This document shows positions 39,264 to 47,352 of a stretch of DNA of 64,000 nucleotides, in pieces. The position numbers and the translations under genes are program-made. Source of the stretch: Rhodanobacter sp. B04 (GTDB taxonomy: Bacteria > Pseudomonadota > Gammaproteobacteria > Xanthomonadales > Rhodanobacteraceae). Location of the stretch: contig NZ_MUNV01000016.1 in the NCBI RefSeq assembly GCF_002001125.1, positions 91,681 through 155,680 of the forward strand, in the 5' to 3' direction. The notes below the pieces were generated by a model. That model saw nothing but the letters and a program-made list of their open reading frames with translations, did no database searches and was not told where the DNA came from. Numbering within the stretch: position 1 is the first letter of the stretch; every line of letters begins with the position of its first letter.

Positions 39264-40133
39264 ATGGCACGCATCATCGCTGTCGCCAACCAGAAAGGCG
39301 GCGTCGGCAAGACCACCACTGCCGTCAATCTTGCCGCTGCGCTGGCTGCCGCGAAGCGCAGGGTGTTGCTGGTCGACCTGGATCCGCAGGGCAACGCGAC
39401 GATGGCCTCGGGCATCAACAAGCGCGACGCCAAGCCGAGCGGCTGCGAGGTGTTGCTGGAAGAGGTCGAGATCGTGGCGGCGGTGGTCTCGACCGAGGGA
39501 CACTACGACCTGCTGCCTGGCAACGGCGACCTCACTGCCGCCGAACTGAAGCTGATGGATGCGCTGGCACGCGAGCATCGACTGAAGGAGCAGCTGGCCA
39601 AGGTCGGCGCGAAGTACGACACCATCCTGATCGATTGCCCGCCGTCGCTGAACCTGCTCACGCTGAATGCGCTGACCGCCGCCGATGGCGTGCTGATTCC
39701 GGTGCAGTGCGAGTATTTCGCGCTGGAAGGCTTGTCCAGCCTGCTCGAAACGATCAAGGCGGTGCGCCACCGGTTGAATCCGAACCTGGAGATCGAAGGC
39801 CTGTTGCGCACCATGTACGACGTGCGCAACAACCTGGGCAACGAGGTTTCGGCCCAACTCACCCAGCATTTCGGCGACAAGGTGCTGCGCTCGATCATTC
39901 CGCGCAATGTGCGGCTGGCCGAGGCACCCAGTCACGGCCAGCCGATCCATCTGTACGATCGCAGCTCGCGCGGCGCGATCGCCTATATCGGCCTGGCCGG
40001 CGAAGTGATCCGGCGCGAGCGCGGCTTGCCGCCGCGCGCCGAACACGCCGATCCGGGCGCCGGCATCGAACCACCAATGCACGACGACGGCGACGAGATC
40101 CTCGAGACGCCGGTCGCCGACCATCAGGAATAA
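39264..40133 (+). CDS. parA: Chromosome partition ATPase ParA
   Basis: A 289-residue deviant Walker A ATPase that drives origin segregation with ParB. KGGVGKTT is at 11-18 and Walker B-type ILIDCPPSLNLL near 120-131. It is 40 bases after rsmG and its stop is three bases before the parB start. The C terminus has an acidic extension (DDGDEILETP). Confidence 0.96.
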   Translation: MARIIAVANQKGGVGKTTTAVNLAAALAAAKRRVLLVDLDPQGNATMASGINKRDAKPSGCEVLLEEVEIVAAVVSTEGHYDLLPGNGDLTAAELKLMDALAREHRLKEQLAKVGAKYDTILIDCPPSLNLLTLNALTAADGVLIPVQCEYFALEGLSSLLETIKAVRHRLNPNLEIEGLLRTMYDVRNNLGNEVSAQLTQHFGDKVLRSIIPRNVRLAEAPSHGQPIHLYDRSSRGAIAYIGLAGEVIRRERGLPPRAEHADPGAGIEPPMHDDGDEILETPVADHQE

Positions 40134-40136
40134 AGC

Positions 40137-41006
40137 ATGGCTGCTGCGAAAAAACGTGGACTGGGACGCGGGCTCGATGCCCTGCTCGGTGGCGACGGCG
40201 AGGCTGCGCCGTCGGTGATCGGGCAGGAGGGCGAGTTGCGCATGCTGCCGATCCAGCAGATCCAGCCGGGCAAGTACCAGCCGCGCCGGCACTGGAATGA
40301 CGAGGCGCTGGACGAGCTGGCCGCGTCGATCAAGGCGCAGGGCCTGATCCAGCCGGTGGTGGTGCGCTCGATCGGCAAGAACAGCTACGAGTTGATCGCC
40401 GGCGAGCGCCGTTGGCGCGCCGCGCAACGCGCGCAGCTGGCCGAGCTGCCGGCCTTGGTGAAGGTGGTGCCGGAAGCCGCCGTACCCGCGATGGCGCTGA
40501 TCGAGAACATCCAGCGCCAGGACCTGACCCCGCTGGAAGAGGCCGATGCGCTGAAGCGACTGATCGACGATTTCGACCTCACCCACCAGCAGGCCGCCGA
40601 TGCGGTGGGTCGTTCGCGCGCGGCCGTATCCAACCTGTTGCGCCTGACCGAACTGCCCGCCTCGATCAAGAAACTGCTGGACGAGGGCAAGCTGGAGATG
40701 GGCCACGCCCGCTGCCTGCTGACCCTGCCCGAACGCGAAGCCGAGAGTCTGGCGCTGGAAGCGGCGCGGCATGGCTGGAGCGTACGTGAGCTGGAGGAAG
40801 CCGCGCGGCGCGCGCAGCAGGCGCCGAAAGGCAAGGCGAAAAGCGCGCCGGCGCGCGACCCGAACATCGCCGACCTCGAGCGCGAACTGGCCGAGCGCTT
40901 CGCCACCCGCGTCGAACTGGCGCAGGGCCGCGGCGGCCGCGGCAAGCTGGTGATCCATTACCACAGCAACGACGAGCTGGAAGGCATCCTCGGCAAGATC
41001 CGTTGA
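40137..41006 (+). CDS. parB: Chromosome partition protein ParB
   Basis: A 289-residue parS-binding CTPase. N-terminal KKRGLGRGLDALLG, the box II-type GERRWRAAQ near 88-96, the helix-turn-helix (LTHQQAADAVGRSRAAVSNL near 148-167) and the C-terminal dimerisation region (RGKLVIHYHSNDELEGIL) are all visible. It should recognise the two TGTTCCACGTGGAACA sites inside recF, about 33 kb away near dnaA. Confidence 0.97.
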   Translation: MAAAKKRGLGRGLDALLGGDGEAAPSVIGQEGELRMLPIQQIQPGKYQPRRHWNDEALDELAASIKAQGLIQPVVVRSIGKNSYELIAGERRWRAAQRAQLAELPALVKVVPEAAVPAMALIENIQRQDLTPLEEADALKRLIDDFDLTHQQAADAVGRSRAAVSNLLRLTELPASIKKLLDEGKLEMGHARCLLTLPEREAESLALEAARHGWSVRELEEAARRAQQAPKGKAKSAPARDPNIADLERELAERFATRVELAQGRGGRGKLVIHYHSNDELEGILGKIR

Positions 41007-41010
41007 GGGC

Positions 41011-41095
41011 AGAAATGAGTGGAGAGGAGTGAGAAACGCGCGCGCGGGCATGCCGTATTTGAATGCCTTCTCTCGTTTCTCACTCCTCTCCACTC
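41011..41095. repeat. Palindromic intergenic element, copy 2
   Basis: Perfect 22-base inverted arms at 41017-41038 (GAGTGGAGAGGAGTGAGAA, then ACG) and 41074-41095, with a smaller inner inverted repeat (GGCAT...ATGCC). It follows parB directly. Core shared with the element at 36480-36567. Confidence 0.85.
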
Positions 41096-41149
41096 GCTCC
41101 TCGCTCCGCCACACGCTTCACGTTCACGTAGATATTCAAGGCCTCCCCC

Positions 41150-41866
41150 ATGCCGCAACTCTCCGTCGTCGTCCCCGTCTTCAACGAACGCGACAACATC
41201 CCGCCGCTGCTGGCGGAAATCGCCGCCGCCCTGCGCGGCAAGGTCGATTACGAAGTCATCTACATCGATGACGATTCCAGCGACGACAGCCGTGCCGTGC
41301 TGGCTGCGCAGAAAGCCACGCATCCGGAGCTGCGCGTGCTGCACCACGTCACCCGCAGCGGGCAGAGCACCGCGGTGTGGAACGGCGTGCGCGCGGCGCA
41401 GTCGCCGTGGATCGCCACGCTGGATGGCGATGGCCAGAACGACCCGGCCGACATTCCCAACCTGCTCGCCGCGCGCGACAAGGCCGCTGCCGAGACGCGA
41501 CTGTTCGCCGGCTGGCGCACCACCCGCCGCGACAGCTTCAACAAACGGATCTCCTCGAAGATCGCCAACGCGGTGCGCTCGCGCATGCTGCGGGACGCCA
41601 CGCCGGATACCGGCTGCGGCCTGAAGCTGTTCGAGCGCGAAGTGTTCCTGCGCCTGCCCTACTTCGACCACATGCACCGCTACCTGCCGGCGCTGGTAAA
41701 GCGCGCCGGCTTCCAGAGCCAGAGCGTGCCGGTCAGCCATCGCCCGCGCACCGCCGGCGTTTCCAAGTACGGTATGCTGGACCGGCTGTGGGTTGGCTTG
41801 GCCGACCTGCGCGGCGTGGCGTGGCTGATGCGGCGTGGCAAGGTGACCAAGGTCGAGGAACTCTGA
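41150..41866 (+). CDS. Family 2 glycosyltransferase (DPM-like)
   Basis: A 238-residue GT-A fold enzyme similar to dolichol/polyprenyl-phosphate mannosyl- or glucosyltransferases. N-terminal LSVVVPVFNERDNIPPLL, the metal-binding LDGDGQNDPADIP (about 93-105) and a C-terminal hydrophobic stretch fit. These transfer a sugar from a nucleotide donor to a polyprenyl phosphate carrier for envelope glycans. No partner flippase or lipid A N-terminal-domain protein is adjacent, which is unusual for this subgroup. Confidence 0.85.
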   Translation: MPQLSVVVPVFNERDNIPPLLAEIAAALRGKVDYEVIYIDDDSSDDSRAVLAAQKATHPELRVLHHVTRSGQSTAVWNGVRAAQSPWIATLDGDGQNDPADIPNLLAARDKAAAETRLFAGWRTTRRDSFNKRISSKIANAVRSRMLRDATPDTGCGLKLFEREVFLRLPYFDHMHRYLPALVKRAGFQSQSVPVSHRPRTAGVSKYGMLDRLWVGLADLRGVAWLMRRGKVTKVEEL

Positions 41867-41929
41867 CCCGGATCACGTCGGGCTGATCCGGCCGTCGTAT
41901 GCTGGGGATCTCCTTGCCGGAGGCCAGTC

Positions 41930-42298
41930 ATGAGCATTGCCGTCAAACGTGTCTACGAACCGGCCGCGAAAGCCGACGGGTATCGCGTGCTGGTCGATCG
42001 GCTGTGGCCACGCGGGTTGAAGAAGGAAGCCGTGTCGCTGGATCAGTGGGCGAAGGAGCTGGCGCCCTCCACCGCGTTGCGCCAGTGGTTCGGGCATGAG
42101 CCGGCACGCTGGGATGGCTTCCGCCACCGTTATGCCACCGAGCTGGATGCTGCGGCCGAACACTGGCGGCCGCTGGCCGAGCGTGCGGCGCGGCATGTGG
42201 TCACCCTGCTCTACGGCGCGCACGACGAGGAGCACAACAACGCAGTGGCGTTGAAGTCGTATCTGGAAAACTGGTTGCGCACGCATGGTCCGCGTTGA
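41930..42298 (+). CDS. DUF488 (YeaO-like) family protein
   Basis: A 122-residue protein with the family hallmark VLVDRLWPRGLKKE (about 20-33) and EHNNAVALKSYLE near the C terminus. Function unknown, although members are sometimes linked to stress or metal loci. Single gene with a GCCGGAGG ribosome site. Confidence 0.92.
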   Translation: MSIAVKRVYEPAAKADGYRVLVDRLWPRGLKKEAVSLDQWAKELAPSTALRQWFGHEPARWDGFRHRYATELDAAAEHWRPLAERAARHVVTLLYGAHDEEHNNAVALKSYLENWLRTHGPR

Positions 42299-42322
42299 CG
42301 CAGCTGAATCCGGAGAAGGCGT

Positions 42323-43273
42323 TCAGGGCTGGCGCTGCGGTGTCGCCGATTTCGACCAGTGCGCCAGCGCCTCACGCGTCTGCGCGCGACCGCGCTCGAT
42401 CAGTTCGCGGGCGCGGTAGAACTCATATGCAGTCGACACGTTGCGCGGCAGCTGGATCAGCAGATCCGGCTCGTACGCGGCCAGGCGCAGGCGCGAGAGG
42501 TTCGCCTGCATCAGGTCCATCGACTGGTTGAGCAGATCCCAGGCGCCGGGCTCGCGTGGCTTGCCTTCGCTGTGCGGCAGCAGCCGGCCGAAGAATTCGC
42601 CGAGGCGGTGACGGTAGCTGGTCTCGTCGACGGGATCATCTGCGGGAGTCGCCACGGGCGCCAGCTCCGCCGGACCATCCATGCTCACGGCGAACAGGTA
42701 GTCGGCTGGGTCGCGGATCAGCGGCGTGACCGGCACCGGGTTGAGCAAGGCGCCGTCGAGCAGTCGGCGCTCGCCGATCGTGTAAGGCCGGAACACTGTT
42801 GGAATCGAGATCGAGGCACGGATCGCGTCGAACAGCGAGCCGCGGGTCAGCCACACTTCGCGTTCGCGATCGAGATCGGTGGCGACCGCGGTAAAAGCGA
42901 GCGGCAGTTCCTCGATGCGGACGTCGCCGATCAGTTCGCGCAGCGTGCCGATGATCCGTTCGCCCTTGATCAGGCCGCCGCCGGAGAACGTCCAATCGAG
43001 CAGCTTGAACACATCGAGCCTGGCCAGTGTGCAGACCCAGTCGCGATAGACGTCGAGCTTGCCCATCGCGTACACGCCCCCGATCAGTGCGCCCATCGAG
43101 GTGCCGGCGATGGCGGTGATCTGGAATCCCTGCGCCTCGATCTCCTCGATCACGCCGATATGCGCCAAGCCCTTCGCACCGCCAGCCCCGAGTGCCAGTG
43201 CGATGGAGGGCTTGCGCGGTACCACGGCATCGGCCGGGGCGGCGCTGGGATCGGCGATATCGGTGTGACTCAT
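42323..43273 (-). CDS. Patatin-like phospholipase (RssA-like)
   Basis: A 316-residue single-domain patatin. GAGGAKG is at about 30-36, nucleophile GTSMG near 60 and DGALLNPVPV near 173. Without an extra sensor domain it resembles E. coli RssA. It converges with the DUF488 gene and is followed upstream by the WYL regulator, 19 bases away on the same strand, so the two may be co-expressed. Confidence 0.9.
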   Translation of the reverse strand: MSHTDIADPSAAPADAVVPRKPSIALALGAGGAKGLAHIGVIEEIEAQGFQITAIAGTSMGALIGGVYAMGKLDVYRDWVCTLARLDVFKLLDWTFSGGGLIKGERIIGTLRELIGDVRIEELPLAFTAVATDLDREREVWLTRGSLFDAIRASISIPTVFRPYTIGERRLLDGALLNPVPVTPLIRDPADYLFAVSMDGPAELAPVATPADDPVDETSYRHRLGEFFGRLLPHSEGKPREPGAWDLLNQSMDLMQANLSRLRLAAYEPDLLIQLPRNVSTAYEFYRARELIERGRAQTREALAHWSKSATPQRQP

Positions 43274-43292
43274 CGCGACGCCTCGCTCATGC

Positions 43293-44270
43293 CTACGGAT
43301 GCTGGTAGCCGCCCAGCGCCAGCTGCAGCAGGATTTTCATCTCCTCGCGCAGCGGCAACGGTGCCACGACTTCCGCATCCGGGCCGTACTTGAGTACGTC
43401 CATCAGCAGTTCCTTGGAATTGGAATAGGGCACCTTGAGTTCGTAGCGACCGTCCGGCAGCCAGGCGCCCTGCTGCTGCGAATGCCAGTGCTCGTCGGCG
43501 ACCCAGCGTGCGGCGTGCGAGGAGAAGCGGATGGTCGCCCACGCCTTCGGCTTGCCGGCGAAGATGCCGTAGCTGGAGGCGAGCAGTTCGTTGAGATCGC
43601 CTTCCGCGACATCGGTGGCCGCGACATCCAGCGCATGCGCCTCGGCGATCCGGTCCACCGCGAAGCTGCGCAACGCCTCGCGGTCGTGATCCCACACGTC
43701 CAGATACCAGTTGTCGCGGTAATGGGTCAGCCGCTGCGGCGACACGGTGCGATGGCTGTCGGCATTGGTGGTGCGCGCGCGGTAGCGGAAACGCAGCTGC
43801 TTCCGTTCCAGCACCGCGCCGGCGACGATGCGGAATACCTGCTGGTCCAGCTTGCGTTCACCCCAGGGAATCACGCGTATGCGCTCGATCGGCAACGCCT
43901 TGCCGCTGCCCTGATCGGACAGCAGCCCCTCGATGCGTGCCTTGAACGGGGCCAGTGCACCGGCCAGCACGCCGGGACCGGAGCGGCTGATCAGCTCGTT
44001 CAGGGCCAGCAGCGCGGACAGCTCGTCGGAGGTGAGCCACAGTCCCGGCAACTCGAAGCGTTCGCCCTCACCGAGTTCATAGCGGAACGCGGCCTGGTCA
44101 CCACCGGCGCTTTCGATGGGTGCGCGCAATGCATCGCGCAGAAACGCGATGTCGCGATACAGCGTGGCGCGCGAGCACTCCAGTTCGCCGAGCAGGCGCG
44201 ACAGCGGAACCGGGTAGTGCGCTGATTTCAGCAGGCGGTGCAGGGTCAGTATGCGTTCGTAACGATCCAT
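43293..44270 (-). CDS. WYL-domain transcriptional regulator
   Basis: A 325-residue regulator with an N-terminal HTH (MDRYERILTLHRLLKSAHYPVPLSRLLGELECSRATLYRDI) and a central WYL domain (FRYRARTTNADSHRTVSPQRLTHYRDNWYLDVWDHDREALRSF). Such proteins sense ligands, sometimes DNA-damage-related nucleotides, and often control defence or repair genes. The start at 44270 begins the HTH; a longer in-frame extension is not protein-like. Its targets are unknown; the patatin downstream is the closest candidate. Confidence 0.92.
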   Translation of the reverse strand: MDRYERILTLHRLLKSAHYPVPLSRLLGELECSRATLYRDIAFLRDALRAPIESAGGDQAAFRYELGEGERFELPGLWLTSDELSALLALNELISRSGPGVLAGALAPFKARIEGLLSDQGSGKALPIERIRVIPWGERKLDQQVFRIVAGAVLERKQLRFRYRARTTNADSHRTVSPQRLTHYRDNWYLDVWDHDREALRSFAVDRIAEAHALDVAATDVAEGDLNELLASSYGIFAGKPKAWATIRFSSHAARWVADEHWHSQQQGAWLPDGRYELKVPYSNSKELLMDVLKYGPDAEVVAPLPLREEMKILLQLALGGYQHP

Positions 44271-44541
44271 GGATTCGGCGGCATATCGTGGGAAAGGGCG
44301 CCATGTAGCATGGTGGCGAGCCGTGGTGGCCGCAAGCCATGCATTGCGCCGCAAGCATGGGCTGCCGTAGGTGTGCTCGCCGATCCCGGAACAATGCCTG
44401 TGTCGAGGACACTTGCCAATGGCGCTGCCGACCAAGCTGAAATCACAGAGCAGCCTGAACCGCACCACCAAACGTTCATTGGGTGTTCAAGCCAAATCGT
44501 TAAGGTACGCATCACTATTAATTAACAAATGGACTGCCCCG

Positions 44542-45357
44542 ATGAAAAAGACCTTGATTGCCGGCCTGTTGCTGACGGCTCTCGCGAGCTTTGCCGTGCA
44601 GGCCCAGGACAGCACCAACGCCAGCACGGCCGGCAACAATGGGGGCTGGACCGGCTCGGGCGAGTTCGGCTTCGCGTCCGCCACCGGCAACACGCGTTCG
44701 CAGAACATCAACGCCAAGCTTGGCCTGAGCCAGGAAAACGACCAGTGGAAGAACAACTTCTTCCTCGACGCGCTGCGTGCCAAGAGCCAGCTGAAGGTGG
44801 TCGACACCTCCGGCAACACGGTCAACGAGTTCAACACCACCGCCAACCGCTATGACGCCGGCGCCTCGGTCGGCTACAAGTTCGACCAGCGCAGCTACAT
44901 CGTCGGTGCCGCCCGTTACGAGCACGACGAATTCGGCGCCAACCTTTGGCAGGGCGTGATTTCGCTCGGCTACGGCTACATCGCGCTGAAGGACGAGCGC
45001 AACGAGCTGTCGTTCGAAATCGGCCCGGGTTACAAGGAATACCGCCCGGCCAACGTCGACATCGTGGTGGACAGCGTGCTGGTGCCGCAGCAGCAGTCGA
45101 CCCAGAACGAGCTGGTGGCCCGTGGCCTGGTCAACTACAAGCTGAAGATCTCGGACAACACCTCGTTCGAGGACACGTTCCTGATGGAAGCGGGTTCGAA
45201 GAACACCTACCTGCAGAACGATGCCGGCCTGGCGGTCAGCATGACCAAGAAGCTGGCGTTGAAGGTGGGTTTCCAGGTACGCCACAACAGCGACGTGCTG
45301 CCGGGTATCAAGAAGATGGATACGCTGGCCACCACCAACCTGGTCTACAGCTTCTGA
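44542..45357 (+). CDS. DUF481 (YdiY-like) outer-membrane protein
   Basis: A 271-residue protein with signal peptide MKKTLIAGLLLTALASFAVQA and a beta-barrel-like mature part of alternating polar/aromatic strands ending in a C-terminal Phe (TNLVYSF), an outer-membrane assembly signal. The GSGEFGFASATGNTRSQNI segment is typical of DUF481/YdiY salt-induced outer-membrane proteins. Upstream sequence is AT-rich (ATTAATTAACAAATGG), fitting a strong promoter. Single gene with a strong terminator. Confidence 0.9.
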   Translation: MKKTLIAGLLLTALASFAVQAQDSTNASTAGNNGGWTGSGEFGFASATGNTRSQNINAKLGLSQENDQWKNNFFLDALRAKSQLKVVDTSGNTVNEFNTTANRYDAGASVGYKFDQRSYIVGAARYEHDEFGANLWQGVISLGYGYIALKDERNELSFEIGPGYKEYRPANVDIVVDSVLVPQQQSTQNELVARGLVNYKLKISDNTSFEDTFLMEAGSKNTYLQNDAGLAVSMTKKLALKVGFQVRHNSDVLPGIKKMDTLATTNLVYSF

Positions 45358-45382
45358 GTCGATTGATCATGGTTGGCTGAAG

Positions 45383-45416
45383 CGGTCCCGCAGCGTGAGC
45401 TGCGGGGCCGTTTTGT
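45383..45416 (+). terminator. Terminator after the DUF481 gene
   Basis: 11-base stem CGGTCCCGCAG/CTGCGGGGCCG (one G-U pair), six-base loop, TTTTGT tail. Confidence 0.88.
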
Positions 45417-45467
45417 CTGGGAAGGGGGAACGGCCAGAGCATCGGGCCTTTTCGCACTTGTTCCCCG

Positions 45468-46385
45468 TCAGAAGCCGAGCAGCTCGCCTGCGCCCTGGGC
45501 GAGCAGCATCGCCGCCACCTGTCGACCCAGTGCGGCCGCCTGATCGCCGTGGCTGCTGGCCTCGGCATGCAGCAGCCGGCCGCTCGCCGCATCGCCGACC
45601 ATGCCACGCAAGTGCAGGCCATGTTCGCCCAGCACGCACCAGGCGCCGACCGGCACCGTGCAGCTGCCGCCGAGGGCCTGGTTCATCGCCCGTTCGGCAC
45701 TGATCGTCAGCCGGGTATCGGCGTCGTCCAGTGCCGCCAGCAAACTCAGTACGCCGGTGTGGCCTTCGCGTGCCTCGACCGCGATCGCCGCCTGGCCCGG
45801 CGCCGGCAGCCAGTCCGGCGCCGTCAGCCGCGCACGGATGCGAGCGGCCAGCCCCAACCGTTCCAGCCCGGCACAGGCCAGCACGATCGCGTCGTAGTCG
45901 CCGGCATCGAGCTTGCCCAGCCGCGTGCCGACATTGCCGCGCAGGTCGAGCAGCACCAGATCCGGCCGCAGCGCACGCAACTGCGCCTGCCGCCGCAGCG
46001 ACGAAGTGCCGACCCGGGCGCCATGGGGCAGCGCGGCAAGATCCGCAGAGTGGTTGCTGACGAAGGCATCGGCCGCATCCGCGCGCGGCAGGATCGCCGC
46101 CAGCACGAAACCCGGTTCCAGCTCGGCCGGTACGTCCTTCAGCGAATGCACCGCCAGGTCGGCGCGGCCTTCCAGCATCGCCACCTCGAGCTCCTTCAAG
46201 AACAGTCCCTTGCCGCCGATCGTTGCCAGCGACTGGTCGAGGATCTCGTCGCCGCGGGTACTCATCGGCACCAGCTCCACCGCGAGCCCTGGATGCGCCG
46301 CGCGCAGCAGGGCGGCGACATGCTCGGCCTGCCACAGCGCGAGTGCGCTCTTGCGGGTGGCGATACGCAGGGTGGAGGGATTCAT
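45468..46385 (-). CDS. hemC: Porphobilinogen deaminase
   Basis: A 305-residue hydroxymethylbilane synthase of haem/tetrapyrrole synthesis. The dipyrromethane cofactor is carried by C242 in [12 protein letters not shown], the same number as in E. coli, and [11 protein letters not shown], the [18 protein letters not shown] region and [12 protein letters not shown] are all present. The start at 46385 is set by [13 protein letters not shown]. hemD is not adjacent here. Confidence 0.97.
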   Translation of the reverse strand: MNPSTLRIATRKSALALWQAEHVAALLRAAHPGLAVELVPMSTRGDEILDQSLATIGGKGLFLKELEVAMLEGRADLAVHSLKDVPAELEPGFVLAAILPRADAADAFVSNHSADLAALPHGARVGTSSLRRQAQLRALRPDLVLLDLRGNVGTRLGKLDAGDYDAIVLACAGLERLGLAARIRARLTAPDWLPAPGQAAIAVEAREGHTGVLSLLAALDDADTRLTISAERAMNQALGGSCTVPVGAWCVLGEHGLHLRGMVGDAASGRLLHAEASSHGDQAAALGRQVAAMLLAQGAGELLGF

Positions 46386-46530
46386 CGGAACTCCGCGGCA
46401 TTGGGCTGGGTCATATTGTCGCGTAGTTTGTGCATGCCAGTAGCGCGCCACGCGCGGCGTATCGGCGCAGCATGCTGTCATGTCGATGGTGTGGTGGCTA
46501 CGATGGTGGGCATTTCACGGGAGACATTCC

Positions 46531-47286
46531 ATGCAAAGCGGCAACCCGGCACTCAACAAGAACACCTTCCTCGACGCCGCCAGTGGCGCAGTCGTCGCAC
46601 GCGGTGACGAGGCGATGACGATCAACGGCACGGTCAACAAGACCGGTTTCCTGCTGATTCTGGTGCTGATGGGGGCGATGTACAGCTGGAGCCAGTTCAG
46701 CGGTCCGGCCAGCATGCCGGCGATGCTCCCGCTGGTGCTCGGCGGCGCGATCGGTGGCCTGATCGTGGGCCTGGTCACCTCGTTCAAGAAAACCTGGGCG
46801 CCGATCACCGCACCGCTGTATGCGCTTGCCGAGGGCGTGTTCATCGGTGCGCTGTCGGCGATCTTCGAGATGCGCTATCCGAGCATCGTGATCCAGGCGG
46901 TGGGATTGACCTTCGGCACCATGGCGGCACTGTTGCTGGCGTATCGCAGCGGGCTGATCCGGGCCACCGAGAAATTCAAGCTCGGCATCGTTGCCGCCAC
47001 CGGCGGCATCATGCTGCTGTACCTGGCCAATTTCGCGATGGGCTTCTTCGGCCACTCGATGGGCTTCATCAATGGCCACAGCGGCATCGGTATCGCATTC
47101 AGCGCGGTGGTGGTGGTGATCGCGGCGCTGAACCTGATCCTCGACTTCGACATGATCGAAACCGGGGTCAATGCCGGTGCACCGAAGTACATGGAGTGGT
47201 ATGGCGCGTTCGCGCTGGTGGTGACCCTGGTGTGGCTGTATCTGGAACTGCTGCGGCTGCTGTCGAAGCTGCAATCGCGCAACTAG
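46531..47286 (+). CDS. Bax inhibitor-1/YccA family membrane protein
   Basis: A 251-residue protein with about seven hydrophobic helices and the family features ALAEGVFIGALSAIFE and GAPKYMEWYGAFALVVTLVWLYLELLRLL. Bacterial members are proposed Ca2+-leak channels or FtsH modulators; the role here is not determined. The ATG at 46531 follows ACGGGAGACATTCC and gives the normal N terminus. Single gene ending in a bidirectional terminator. Confidence 0.93.
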   Translation: MQSGNPALNKNTFLDAASGAVVARGDEAMTINGTVNKTGFLLILVLMGAMYSWSQFSGPASMPAMLPLVLGGAIGGLIVGLVTSFKKTWAPITAPLYALAEGVFIGALSAIFEMRYPSIVIQAVGLTFGTMAALLLAYRSGLIRATEKFKLGIVAATGGIMLLYLANFAMGFFGHSMGFINGHSGIGIAFSAVVVVIAALNLILDFDMIETGVNAGAPKYMEWYGAFALVVTLVWLYLELLRLLSKLQSRN

Positions 47287-47314
47287 GCGATCGTTGCCGG
47301 ATGCTGCAAGAAGA

Positions 47315-47336
47315 AAGGCGCGGTCACCCGCGCCTT
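47315..47336. terminator. Bidirectional terminator between the Bax-inhibitor and RND genes
   Basis: Stem AAGGCGCGG/CCGCGCCTT with a TCAC loop, followed by ATCTTCT on the plus strand and TTCTTCTT on the minus strand; it separates two convergent genes. Confidence 0.85.
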
Positions 47337-47352
47337 ATCTTCTGTCGGTTGC

